Shown one piece after another: positions 8,761 through 17,780 of a DNA stretch of 64,000 nucleotides. Each line of letters starts with the position of its first letter. Within the stretch, counting starts at the first letter, position 1. The notes under the pieces are model-generated. The model was given only the letters and a program-made list of their open reading frames with translations. It was not told the DNA's origin and did not search any database. The DNA comes from Bacillus sp. Marseille-Q1617 (GTDB lineage Bacteria > Bacillota > Bacilli > Bacillales > Bacillaceae_B), in NCBI RefSeq assembly GCF_903645295.1, contig NZ_CAHJXM010000002.1:1121674-1185673 (forward strand). Direction: 5' to 3'. A program made the position numbers and the translations under genes.

Positions 8761-8985
8761 CGCAATGAGAGGATCAAGTAGTTTGCATTCCCTGTTACCC
8801 AGAGAGTCAGTGGCCGCTGAAAACTGACACAAAATGCAGATGAATTACATCCTGGAGCTTTTGCTGTGAACTCTTAGTAGCAGCAAACGGTGAAAGCCGT
8901 TATCTTTTTTGAGTGAAGGATGTTTTTTCCTTAATTTGGGTGGTACCGCGCGACAGCGTCCCTGCATATATGCAGGGACTTTTTT
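8761..8985 (+). ncRNA. Tyrosine T-box riboswitch leader of tyrS
   Basis: The leader shows the T-box order. A Stem I contains AGAGAG and the distal TGGCCGCTGAAA segment. The specifier loop has the tyrosine codon TAC at 8846-8848. The T-box core GGGTGGTACCGCG lies at 8938-8950 and the intrinsic terminator at 8958-8985 (GTCCCTGCA stem and T run). Uncharged tRNA-Tyr would pair with the specifier and with the T-box bulge, form the antiterminator and allow tyrS expression. The promoter is probably in 8650-8710, where several TTGACT or TTGACA hexamers occur, but no single -35/-10 pair stands out. Confidence 0.93.
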
Positions 8986-9004
8986 GTTTTTACGGCTGTG
9001 TTGA

Positions 9005-10300
<1,296 letters not shown>

Positions 10301-10319
10301 GAAGTGGTTTTTTGAATGG

Positions 10320-10356
10320 ACAGCGTAATCTCTGTTTTGGGGATTGCGCTGTTTTT
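10320..10356 (+). terminator. tyrS terminator
   Basis: ACAGCGTAATC pairs with GATTGCGCTGT (one G-U) and is followed by TTTTT. Confidence 0.8.
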
Positions 10357-10489
10357 GCATGAATTCGGCTGAAGGCAGGCGGATTTAAGATAAGTTTGGA
10401 GTGGAGGAAGCTTGATTTTCATTTAAATGGGAGAGTAGCAAGGAGAAATGGGTGAGAAAGAGGGGAGATATAACTATATTAATATTTAT

Positions 10490-10589
10490 TGTGCCGCATT
10501 CAGAATAATTGCGCCTCTTTCTGGATAATTAAGCCACTTTTAGAATGAATGCGCCACTTTTTTCATAATTGAGCAGCTTGTCGAATTTT
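10490..10589. repeat. Array of five degenerate 20-bp tandem units
   Basis: Five consecutive 20-base units begin at 10490, 10510, 10530, 10550 and 10570, for example TGCGCCTCTTTCTGGATAAT and TGCGCCACTTTTTTCATAAT. The shared pattern is TGNGCC, then a C/T-rich run, then ATAAT. There is no spacer between units, so it is not a CRISPR. The rest of the 10357-10656 gap between tyrS and rpsD shows no gene or promoter that I can support. Confidence 0.8.
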
Positions 10590-10656
10590 CATCACTGCCA
10601 GGGTCTCACGCATCACCAAAATCGAACTTACTGAAGATTCGTTTCTTCCCAAAATA

Positions 10657-10690
10657 ACAAAAAACCCTGCCCATAAAGAGCAGAGTTTCT
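10657..10690 (-). terminator. rpsD terminator
   Basis: On the minus strand AAACTCTGC pairs with GCAGGGTTT (one G-U) and runs into TTTTTTG, just after the rpsD stop. Confidence 0.75.
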
Positions 10691-10702
10691 TCTTCACAAA
10701 GA

Positions 10703-11305
10703 TTAACGAGAGTAGAACTCAACGATAAGAGCTTCGTTAATTTCAGCTGGTAATTCAGAACGCTCAGGAACGCGAGTGAAAGTACCTTCAAGCTTGTCAG
10801 CATCGAAAGTCAAGAATTCAGGAACAAAGCTGTTCACTTCAAGAGCTTCTTTGATGATGTCAAGGTTGCGTGACTTTTCACGAACTGAGATTGTTTGTCC
10901 AGGTTGTACGCGGAAAGATGGGATATCTACGCGAGATCCATTAACCGTTACGTGACCGTGGTTAACAAGCTGACGAGCTTGACGGCGAGTACGTGCAAGA
11001 CCTAAACGATAAACAACGTTGTCTAGACGAGACTCAAGTAAAGCCATGAAGTTTTCACCGTGTTTACCTTGTAATTTGCCAGCTTGGTCAAATAGGTTAC
11101 GGAATTGACGTTCAGTTACTCCGTACATGTGACGAAGTTTTTGCTTTTCTTGAAGTTGTAAACCGTATTCAGAGATTTTCTTGCGTTGGTTAGGACCATG
11201 AGGACCTGGAGCGTAAGGACGCTTTTCTAATTCTTTACCCGTACCGCTTAGAGAGATTCCAAGACGACGAGATAATTTCCAACTTGGACCAGTATAACGA
11301 GCCAT
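10703..11305 (-). CDS. rpsD: 30S ribosomal protein S4
   Basis: This 200-residue primary 16S rRNA-binding protein nucleates assembly of the 30S subunit. The N-terminal [16 protein letters not shown], the [23 protein letters not shown]4 domain and the C-terminal LIVEFYSR are diagnostic. The ATG at 11305 follows AAAGGAGGAG; upstream in-frame codons lie in the leader. As in B. subtilis it stands alone outside the main ribosomal operons, next to tyrS. Codon use looks biased as expected for a highly expressed gene. Its long leader probably mediates autoregulation by S4. Confidence 0.98.
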   Translation of the reverse strand: MARYTGPSWKLSRRLGISLSGTGKELEKRPYAPGPHGPNQRKKISEYGLQLQEKQKLRHMYGVTERQFRNLFDQAGKLQGKHGENFMALLESRLDNVVYRLGLARTRRQARQLVNHGHVTVNGSRVDIPSFRVQPGQTISVREKSRNLDIIKEALEVNSFVPEFLTFDADKLEGTFTRVPERSELPAEINEALIVEFYSR

Positions 11306-11490
11306 GAGAGACTCCTCCTTTATTGTTTTTATTTTGTTGTAAAATAAAAACACCTGTGAATTAACAATTATGTGTATTTTGTTTTCATGTACCTTCGCCC
11401 TAGCAGCAGAGGGTTACAAGATACACCTCAACATAAGAGGAACAAAATACAAACACAAAGGACTTCACTGAAGCTGCATTATTTTACACA
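11306..11490 (-). ncRNA. Untranslated leader of rpsD (probable S4 autoregulatory leader)
   Basis: The predicted transcript start near 11490 leaves about 185 bases before the rpsD ATG. In B. subtilis and relatives S4 represses its own translation by binding such a leader. I identify it by position and length; I did not derive the pseudoknot fold. Confidence 0.55.
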
Positions 11491-11496
11491 AAGAAC

Positions 11497-11525
11497 ATTA
11501 TATGACGTAGAAGAATAGAAGTCAA
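11497..11525 (-). promoter_or_regulatory. rpsD sigmaA promoter
   Basis: On the minus strand TTGACT (11525-11520) and TATAAT (11502-11497) are spaced by 17 bp. Just upstream at 11535-11562 is an inverted repeat GATTCGT...ACGAATC of unknown meaning. The stretch 11563-11790 shows nothing else recognisable. Confidence 0.88.
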
Positions 11526-11792
11526 GGAAGTATTTAAGATTCGTATAGAAAGACGAATCGAGTTTAAAAAATACTTTTTCTTTACTGGATCATTTAAAAC
11601 CTGCTTGTATCGTCATTCGTCTAATCTAGTGCAGCTTGTCACCAACCCATCTCCATATCATACAATCCGATTCCAGCCTTATGACTTGTTCGTGCCGGGC
11701 TAAGTTAATTAAACCTATCCTGATGCCTGCGCAGTATTTACCAAATTTCTGCCTAAATATTGCAATTATTTTCAGTCCTGTGTTTCTTCGTA

Positions 11793-11801
11793 TGTTATAA
11801 T
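11793..11801 (+). promoter_or_regulatory. Extended -10 promoter before the 11837 gene and dgcP
   Basis: TGTTATAAT is a perfect extended -10 element (TGnTATAAT) 36 bases before the TTG start at 11837. No good -35 is visible, which is acceptable for extended -10 promoters. Confidence 0.6.
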
Positions 11802-11836
11802 TAAGAGTGGTAAATACGTTAGTCAGGTGAAGGCTT

Positions 11837-12433
11837 TTGATAGAAACAAAGCGTGAAAAATACATACGATTTATACTGATTGCCTCATGCATGCTTGTCG
11901 TTGCAATCGGTGTTATATATTCTGCACCCTCCCGGGGAGTGGATGATGATGAGAAACCTCTTGCATCCGCGCAGATCCTCAAGAAACAGGACGGCGATCA
12001 AAATGCGGTTGCAGCGGTTACCAAAATGGTTGGTGATCAGCAGGTTCTTGTCCTATATGATATTGAAAAAGAAAATAAGTTCCATTTTAACGTGCTTCAC
12101 ACAGCAGCAATGAAGGAACATATCGAGGAAATGAAAATCCATGGGGACGGGGATGGCCTGTGGGTGAAAACCAAGAAAGAAGACTGGATCCTTTTTTCAG
12201 ATGGTTTGGATGTGCTGACGCAGGCCGAGCAGCCTGAACATGGTCATTCAACCCGTCAATCATTTCGTTATGAGAAAAACGATCATAGAGCCATTGTGGC
12301 GATCGATCAACAAGAAGTTGCATTGCAGCTGTCAAAAGAAACAAAGCCATTGGAAATCCATCCGCTGTCTGCTGATGACTCTTTATGGCTCATCGTATAT
12401 GAGGACGAACTGGTCCTTGCGAAATCCAATTAA
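11837..12433 (+). CDS. Membrane-anchored protein of unknown function upstream of dgcP
   Basis: I do not recognise this 198-residue protein. It begins with a short basic segment and a single hydrophobic helix at about residues 11-29 (FILIASCMLVVAIGVIYSA). A hydrophilic, probably extracytoplasmic domain of about 165 residues follows and is rich in acidic residues and histidine. No cysteine lipobox is visible. The TTG start at 11837 is preceded by CAGGTGAAGG. It lies 37 bp before the diguanylate cyclase gene and shares its promoter, so it may supply a sensory or membrane function for that enzyme; this is inference from the operon alone. Confidence 0.75.
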   Translation: MIETKREKYIRFILIASCMLVVAIGVIYSAPSRGVDDDEKPLASAQILKKQDGDQNAVAAVTKMVGDQQVLVLYDIEKENKFHFNVLHTAAMKEHIEEMKIHGDGDGLWVKTKKEDWILFSDGLDVLTQAEQPEHGHSTRQSFRYEKNDHRAIVAIDQQEVALQLSKETKPLEIHPLSADDSLWLIVYEDELVLAKSN

Positions 12434-12470
12434 TAGTAGTTCACAAACCTTTTAGGGTACGGGTGAGGAA

Positions 12471-14312
12471 ATGACCATTCTAACTGATAAATTACATGCT
12501 TATAAATCTAAATTATTCGATCTGATTCATGATGGCAGGCCAGGCGTGCTGCTTCAATCAAACTATCTTCATAACTGGCTGGAGTTGTTAAAAGAATGCC
12601 TGGGGATCGAAAAAGCTTTCTTATATAATAAAGGAAAGGAAGGATTCAGCCTTCTTCAAAGTACCCAAGGAGGGGAGGCCCCTCCGGTACTGAGTGAGGG
12701 CTTCATCAGGAGGTATTTTGAAGACGCTTCACCTTTTGTTAAGAGCTGCAGTGATTCTATTTTTCATTCTGGCTTTCAGTTTCAAACTGATAAAGATGAG
12801 GAGTACTTCCTATTGATCCAGGGGCAGGAAGCCATGGAAACGGCTGAAGCGGAATGGCTTTCTTCCTTTTGGAAAGCGAGCGACCAATTTCTGAAGCATG
12901 GATCCAGGGTACTGAATGTATATGAAGAAGAAAGGCGTTACCGGGAATTGTTTAAGGTAACGGAAGTTTTCCATTCCAATAGGGATGTACAGACTTTGTT
13001 GGTGCAAATTATCGAAACGCTGGGTGAGGTGTTTCCGCAGGATACATTCCAAATCCTTCTATCTAATGACCGGTATGAGTTCGGTTCTCTCCCGATAAAA
13101 TGCTTCGATTTCGAAAAGGCCAACCCTTTTGCCATGCAGGCTTTTGTAAACGGGAATATAGAGTTGGATGAAGAATCGAGGCTCTATGCCCCATTGAGAG
13201 GGAAACAGGGGATTTATGGCGTTTTGGAAGTAGTCACAGGCGCTCATATGCTGTTTACTGAACCAAAAATCGAGTTTATCAAATTGCTTGCTTATACAGC
13301 GGGGAGTGCACTGGAGAATGCCAAGCTGTATGAACAGTCGAAAAGGCTGATCAGTGACCTGCAGCTTATCAATGAAACTTCTCATCAATTGAATTTGGAG
13401 TCCCGCTTATCCGATACTTTATTATTTTTGAAGAAACAGATTCAGCGGTCATTTCATCCGAGCGCAATCGGATTCGTATTAAATGAAAAGAATGAATCAG
13501 TAATTCTCGAGCAGAGCTCTACCGGGTTTTTTACAGAAGAAGGTCAAAAATACATATCTTATGTGAAAGACCGGATTAATAAGGAACGGGATTCGATCTT
13601 TCTGGGAGACGTCAGTGACCGGATTGCTGCACCTGATTATTTATCTCTTATGGCGGTGCCGATGACCCAAAATGAAAAGCTGATAGGTTTCTGTGTCGTT
13701 CTTCATACCGAGGCGTATATGTTTTCGTTTGATATGTACAAACTCTTGCAGTCTTTTATTCATCATTCAGCCCTTGCAATCACGAATGCGACACTTAGGG
13801 AAGAACTTGAGCATCTCGTCATTACCGACCATATGACGAAATTGTATGCCCGGCATTACCTTGATGAAAAAATGGAAGCGGCGATGAAAAAAGATGAATT
13901 AGGTACGCTGTTGTTGATCGACATTGATGACTTTAAATCGGTAAATGATAATTACGGCCATCAGATCGGGGATGAAGTCCTGATCCAGGTAGCCGACCTC
14001 CTTAAAGATCAAGCAGGAGAGAGTGGACTGGCCGCACGCTGGGGTGGAGAAGAAATGGCTGTTTATCTGCCGCTCGTTGAACGAAAAGCTGCGCTTGCCA
14101 TAGCTGAAGCCATTGTGGAAGTGACTGCCTTTAAAACACAGCCAAGGGTTACACTTTCATGCGGGCTTTCATCATGGGGAAAGCATGACAGCGCCGGCCC
14201 TGAATCAGTAAAGGAATTAGTCAAGAAAGCGGATGAAGCTCTTTATATAGCAAAAAATCATGGGAAAAATCAAGTGGTGGAAGACCTGGATAACCGTCTT
14301 CTGACAAGATAA
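12471..14312 (+). CDS. dgcP: GAF-GGDEF diguanylate cyclase (DgcP/YtrP type)
   Basis: This 613-residue protein resembles B. subtilis YtrP (DgcP), which makes the second messenger cyclic di-GMP from two GTP. The N-terminal 430 residues contain GAF-like sensory regions, including LRGKQGIYGVLEVV and MAVPMTQNEKLIGFCVVLH. A GGDEF domain follows from about 440 to 600, with DHMTKLYARHYLD, LIDIDDFKSVNDNYGHQIGDEVL and the signature GGEEM at 525-529. The fifth signature residue is Met instead of the usual Phe, but the catalytic Glu residues are present. The inhibitory RxxD site that normally precedes the signature is absent (GESG), so product feedback may be missing. No membrane helix is seen. Confidence 0.88.
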   Translation: MTILTDKLHAYKSKLFDLIHDGRPGVLLQSNYLHNWLELLKECLGIEKAFLYNKGKEGFSLLQSTQGGEAPPVLSEGFIRRYFEDASPFVKSCSDSIFHSGFQFQTDKDEEYFLLIQGQEAMETAEAEWLSSFWKASDQFLKHGSRVLNVYEEERRYRELFKVTEVFHSNRDVQTLLVQIIETLGEVFPQDTFQILLSNDRYEFGSLPIKCFDFEKANPFAMQAFVNGNIELDEESRLYAPLRGKQGIYGVLEVVTGAHMLFTEPKIEFIKLLAYTAGSALENAKLYEQSKRLISDLQLINETSHQLNLESRLSDTLLFLKKQIQRSFHPSAIGFVLNEKNESVILEQSSTGFFTEEGQKYISYVKDRINKERDSIFLGDVSDRIAAPDYLSLMAVPMTQNEKLIGFCVVLHTEAYMFSFDMYKLLQSFIHHSALAITNATLREELEHLVITDHMTKLYARHYLDEKMEAAMKKDELGTLLLIDIDDFKSVNDNYGHQIGDEVLIQVADLLKDQAGESGLAARWGGEEMAVYLPLVERKAALAIAEAIVEVTAFKTQPRVTLSCGLSSWGKHDSAGPESVKELVKKADEALYIAKNHGKNQVVEDLDNRLLTR

Positions 14313-14324
14313 TCAATATGAAAA

Positions 14325-14917
14325 ACGGCGGCTTTCAGAGTAACGGGTTCTGTTTTAAGGTACAAACAATAAAAAACATTGGAAAAGGGAAGCAAATCGT
14401 AATGATTCTGCAACCCTTTTTTATTGGATATAACAAACTTTTTAAGGAATTCGGGTTCTAATTTTTATATTATGAGGTAAATCCTTATTAAACTAAAGAA
14501 CAGGTTATATCTTTAGTTACTCTATAAAGGATAAGATATCTAAGTAACTAATTACCAACTATAAGGGGAAATTTTCCCGTTAATCTGCTGAAGCTCGCTT
14601 GGATAGGGGTAAATAAAGGGAAAAATTCCTTCTAATCTTGCACAGATCCCCAATTTTAATGTTTTTCAAGTAAATAGAAGTACATTTTCCCTTTATTTTA
14701 ACTGTTTTCAGTTCCATTTCTTCATTAGGGGAAATTTCTCCCCTTATTTAATAACCCAATGGTACTGATTCTTTTATCTGGCTCGAGGGGGGTCCGCTTT
14801 TGTTCGCTTTCCCGGGTAAGATTAGCTGTAAATGCATCTGCAATTACTATCACATTTTGCGGTGTAGATTCCAATTTTTTTACTCTAAAACAGAACCAAT
14901 TACTTTCAGAGCTGAAG
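14325..14917. repeat. 593-bp non-coding segment bounded by imperfect inverted repeats
   Basis: The segment at about 14325-14361 and the reverse complement of about 14881-14917 agree at 27 of 37 positions. They include a perfect 11-base core, GGTTCTGTTTT. The interior has no credible gene. It holds the dgcP terminator and several AGGGGAAATTT-type dyads. No target duplication is evident, so a decayed mobile element is only one reading. Confidence 0.45.
14382..14423 (+). terminator. dgcP terminator
   Basis: AAAAGGG at 14383 pairs with CCCTTTT at 14414, with further inner pairing (GCA-AAT with ATT-TGC), followed by a T run. Confidence 0.75.
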
Positions 14918-14986
14918 ATTTTTTGAATTCTGTATAAGAAATATCTTTAGATCTCTATTTTTAAGACCAATCCTTTAATACGTTAA
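14424..14986. other. Long AT-rich non-coding stretch between dgcP and megL
   Basis: No open frame here looks like a gene. The stretch contains repeated short dyads: AGGGGAAATTTTCCC near 14564, AAGGGAAAAATTCC near 14617, TTTTCCCTTTATTTT near 14685 and AGGGGAAATTTCTCCCC near 14727. Minus-strand translation gives short interrupted frames, consistent with decayed sequence. Confidence 0.6.
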
Positions 14987-15000
14987 TGTAAACGCTTTCT
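14987..15000 (+). promoter_or_regulatory. cre (CcpA) site before megL
   Basis: TGTAAACGCTTTCT matches 13 of 14 positions of TGWAANCGNTNWCA. It lies 76-89 bases before the megL start; a possible -10 (TAGAAT) is at about 15024. Catabolite control of methionine breakdown would be the inferred effect. Confidence 0.65.
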
Positions 15001-15075
15001 TTTTTAGTGAGATTATCATATCCTAGAATAGAAGAATAACAGAACTTAGAGGGAACACAGTGGGAGGAATACTTG

Positions 15076-16278
15076 ATGAAAGATGAGAAACATTTTGAAA
15101 CACGTGTGATTCATGAGGGGTATAAATCTTCTCAGCATTTTGATAGTTTAGCGCCCCCTTTATATCAAACTTCAACTTATACTTTTGCCAATGCGAAGCA
15201 AGGGGAAAATCGCTTTGCGGGTGAAGAAGAAGGATATATTTATTCAAGGCTCGGCAATCCGACAGTAGGCATATTAGAAGAAAGAATGGCATCGCTTGAA
15301 GGGGGAGAGGCGGCCCTTGCTTTCGGTTCCGGGATGGCTGCCGTTTCAGCGGTCCTCTTTTCATTGACCAAAGCGGGAGATCATATCCTTTGTTCTCAAG
15401 GGGTGTACGGCTGTACATTCGGCCTGCTCGAATTAATGAACGAGAAATTTGCGATTGAGCATGATTTCTCTGCAATGGACACGGAAGAAGAAATCCGTGC
15501 AAAAATCAAAGATCATACAACATGCATTTACGTAGAAACACCGATTAATCCGACGATGCAATTGATAGATTTACAAATGGTTGTGAAGGTAGCCCGTGAA
15601 AAGGGGATTCCTGTTGTCGTGGACAATACGTTCTGTTCCCCTTATTTACAGAGACCTCTGGAACTAGGCTGTGATATTGTGATTCACAGTGCGACAAAAT
15701 ACATCGGCGGCCACGGTGATGTCATTGCAGGCATTGTCGTCGGTTCACAGGAAAAAATGGCAGAAATCAGAATGACGACACAAAAGGATATCGGTGGAAT
15801 TATTTCTCCATTTGATGCCTGGTTATTATTGAGAGGTTTAAAGACGCTGGCAGTGCGTCTGGACCGCCACTGTGAAAGTGCCGACAAGATTGCGGGTCTC
15901 TTAGCAACACATCCTGCAGTGGAACAGGTGATTTATCCCGGGCGGACGGATCATCCCCAGCATGCAATCATGAAGAAGCAGATGAAGAAGCCAGGCGGCA
16001 TGATTTCTTTCACCATCAAAGGGTCGAAAGAGGATGCCCAAAGGTTGATGGATGATTTGCATATGATCAAGATCGCGGTCAGTCTGGGGGATGCAGAGAC
16101 ATTGATTCAGCATCCCGCTACGATGACACATGCAGTGGTCCCGGAAGAAGCGAGAGAGAAAATGGGTATAACGGATACTCTCCTCAGACTTTCTGTCGGT
16201 CTTGAATCCACAGAGGATATTTGGGACGATCTCGAACAGTCATTAAATAAAGTGAAATTTCCAAGTGATGTGATATAA
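15076..16278 (+). CDS. megL: Methionine gamma-lyase (PLP-dependent)
   Basis: This 400-residue enzyme of the Cys/Met metabolism PLP family is predicted to split L-methionine into methanethiol, ammonia and 2-oxobutyrate. The PLP lysine is K208 in SATKYIGGHGD. The features that separate methionine lyases from cystathionine synthases and lyases are present: C113 in YGCTFGL and K237-D238 in TQKDIGG. These correspond, three residues offset, to C116, K240 and D241 of the Pseudomonas putida enzyme. The ATG at 15076 follows GGGAGGA. A near-perfect cre site upstream suggests CcpA repression. It stands alone, convergent with a methionine-sulfoxide reductase. Homocysteine or cystathionine activity cannot be excluded. 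Confidence 0.87.
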   Translation: MKDEKHFETRVIHEGYKSSQHFDSLAPPLYQTSTYTFANAKQGENRFAGEEEGYIYSRLGNPTVGILEERMASLEGGEAALAFGSGMAAVSAVLFSLTKAGDHILCSQGVYGCTFGLLELMNEKFAIEHDFSAMDTEEEIRAKIKDHTTCIYVETPINPTMQLIDLQMVVKVAREKGIPVVVDNTFCSPYLQRPLELGCDIVIHSATKYIGGHGDVIAGIVVGSQEKMAEIRMTTQKDIGGIISPFDAWLLLRGLKTLAVRLDRHCESADKIAGLLATHPAVEQVIYPGRTDHPQHAIMKKQMKKPGGMISFTIKGSKEDAQRLMDDLHMIKIAVSLGDAETLIQHPATMTHAVVPEEAREKMGITDTLLRLSVGLESTEDIWDDLEQSLNKVKFPSDVI

Positions 16279-16284
16279 AATTGG

Positions 16285-16323
16285 AAAAAGCGTGGAGAAA
16301 CATAGAGTTCTCCACGCTTTTTT
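16285..16323 (+). terminator. megL / ytsP bidirectional terminator
   Basis: A long stem AAAAAGCGTGGAGAA with its complement is flanked by A and T runs on both sides, so it can serve both convergent genes. Confidence 0.9.
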
Positions 16324-16344
16324 CATGTTTCTGATAATGACCGA

Positions 16345-16830
16345 TTACAAATGCTTCATTAATTCCTCGGTAAATGCCTCCAGATACTTCTGGTCTTCTT
16401 CATCAAAACGCGCTTTTTCTGGACTGTCGATATCAAGGACGCCAACAAGCTTTCCGTCTTTAACAAGAGGGATGACGATTTCAGATTGAGAGGCAGCGTC
16501 ACATGCGATATGGTCAGGGAAGCTGTGAACGTCTTCAACAACAAGTGTTTTTCTTTCACTGGCGGATGTACCGCAGACGCCGCGTCCCAATGGGATGCGC
16601 ACACATGCAGGAAGGCCCTGGAATGGTCCCAATACAAGCTGATTGCTTTCTTCTTCGTATAAATAAAACCCGACCCAATTGATCCGGTCCAAAAATTGAT
16701 TTAACAGCGAAGAGGCATTGCTTAAGTTAGCGATTTTATTCGGTTCACCTTCAAGAAGCGCACTAAGCTGCTTCGTGACAAGACCGTAATTATCTTTTTT
16801 TGTTCCTTGATATTTTTCTGCTTGAAACAT
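16345..16830 (-). CDS. ytsP: GAF-domain free methionine-(R)-sulfoxide reductase
   Basis: This 161-residue single-GAF protein repairs oxidised free methionine (the R-sulfoxide) using thiols. The three family cysteines C76, C86 and C110 lie in GLPACVRIPLGRGVCG and DHIACDAASQSEI; their spacing of 10 and 24 residues equals that of the E. coli enzyme (84, 94, 118). The WVGFYL and GVLDIDSP motifs are also present. The third of three consecutive ATG codons (16830) is chosen because it stands eight bases after GGGGG and gives the family start MFQ. It is convergent with methionine gamma-lyase and shares its terminator. The length is normal. Confidence 0.93.
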   Translation of the reverse strand: MFQAEKYQGTKKDNYGLVTKQLSALLEGEPNKIANLSNASSLLNQFLDRINWVGFYLYEEESNQLVLGPFQGLPACVRIPLGRGVCGTSASERKTLVVEDVHSFPDHIACDAASQSEIVIPLVKDGKLVGVLDIDSPEKARFDEEDQKYLEAFTEELMKHL

Positions 16831-16913
16831 CATCATTTCCCCCAATTCTACAAAATCAGTGTGAATTCCTTGCAGTACCGCCGTAAGTAAGGAGAAACTG
16901 TCGAGAAATACTT

Positions 16914-16942
16914 AAAGGAATTCTTCCTGTAAAAGCGAAATC
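16914..16942 (+). promoter_or_regulatory. SigmaH-type promoter before refZ, with a Spo0A-box-like sequence
   Basis: AAAGGAATT (16914-16922) matches the sigmaH -35 consensus RnAGGAwWW fully. AGCGAAATC (16934-16942), after 11 bp, is close to the -10 consensus RnnGAATww. TGTCGAG at 16899-16905 is one base from the 0A box TGTCGAA. In B. subtilis refZ is switched on by sigmaH and Spo0A early in sporulation. Confidence 0.6.
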
Positions 16943-17074
16943 TTTGTTAAACACTATTTGAAAACTCTATTAGAACATTTTTAGCATACTTTCAATGAAG
17001 CTTCAATAGATTCGATTGTGAACCTGTCCATTACATTGTTAGGGAAAACTAAAAGAAGAGAAAAGAGGGAGAAT

Positions 17075-17728
17075 ATGAAAAAGGGACAAACCTCTACTTC
17101 GCCAAAGGAAGCCATTTTTCAAGCAGCCGTTTCATTGTTTTATGACCAAGGATATGACGGGACCTCCGTGAGGGATATCGCTGGAAAGGCGAAAGTCAAT
17201 CCAGCGACCATCTCCTATTATTTCAAAGGTAAAAAAGGACTGTTGGAAGCGTGCTTTACCCATTTCTTCGAACAATATCTGCATTTCCTTCAAGAAGAAG
17301 TGGATGCACTTAAATACATCCGCGCAGATTTATGCCTGAAGCGGGCAGTATTTAAAATATTGAAATTCCAAAGTGAAAATCATCAATTATCCCGCTTCAT
17401 CTGGCGGGAGGTATCCATCGACTCACAGATTGTACGGGAAATCATTTCTTCCTACCTCATGAAAGAAAGGTTTTATATGAAATGTCTGTTCGAGCAGGGG
17501 ATGGTTGACCGGTCCTTTAAAAAGCAGCCGATCAGCTTCCTGGTCATTCAATTGAAATCGATGCTGACAATGCCGTTTTTGAACAGCCAGCACTTGAGGG
17601 AAGTGTGGCAGATGTTCCCGCAGGAATATTATTTTGTCGATCAGTATTATCAGAATATCGATCAATGGATCAACTTGCTGATGGCTGCAGAAGGTTCAGG
17701 GGAATTTAAGAAGGAATTGATCATTTGA
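17075..17728 (+). CDS. refZ: RefZ, TetR-family regulator of FtsZ positioning at sporulation
   Basis: This 217-residue TetR-family DNA-binding protein resembles B. subtilis RefZ (YttP), which binds motifs near the origin and helps place the polar division septum and the forespore chromosome. The N-terminal helix-turn-helix (YDGTSVRDIAGKAKVNPATISYYFKGKKGLLEA) at about 28-62 and the FIWREVSIDSQIVREIISSYLMKE segment match the family. The ATG at 17075 follows AGAGGGAGA. The sigmaH-like promoter upstream fits early-sporulation expression. It lies beside hisJ and ezrA as in B. subtilis. RefZ-binding motifs near the origin lie outside this window, so its DNA targets cannot be checked here. Confidence 0.87.
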   Translation: MKKGQTSTSPKEAIFQAAVSLFYDQGYDGTSVRDIAGKAKVNPATISYYFKGKKGLLEACFTHFFEQYLHFLQEEVDALKYIRADLCLKRAVFKILKFQSENHQLSRFIWREVSIDSQIVREIISSYLMKERFYMKCLFEQGMVDRSFKKQPISFLVIQLKSMLTMPFLNSQHLREVWQMFPQEYYFVDQYYQNIDQWINLLMAAEGSGEFKKELII

Positions 17729-17734
17729 TTATTG

Positions 17735-17774
17735 AAAAAAGAGATTGCCCGATTGTAAGGGCAATCTCTTTTTT
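17735..17774 (+). terminator. refZ / hisJ bidirectional terminator
   Basis: A perfect 16-bp stem (AAAAAAGAGATTGCCC and its complement) has A and T runs on both sides between the convergent genes. Confidence 0.93.
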
Positions 17775-17780
17775 CAGTCT

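Noticed and set aside
10490..10589. CRISPR array
   Set aside because: Units are directly tandem without spacers and degenerate; no cas genes.
11626..11982. 118-codon minus-strand frame between rpsD and the 11837 gene
   Set aside because: It overlaps the promoter and start of a better supported gene and shows no start signals.
15023..15502. A 159-codon frame antisense to the start of megL
   Set aside because: Shadow of a clear PLP enzyme gene; composition unlike a protein.
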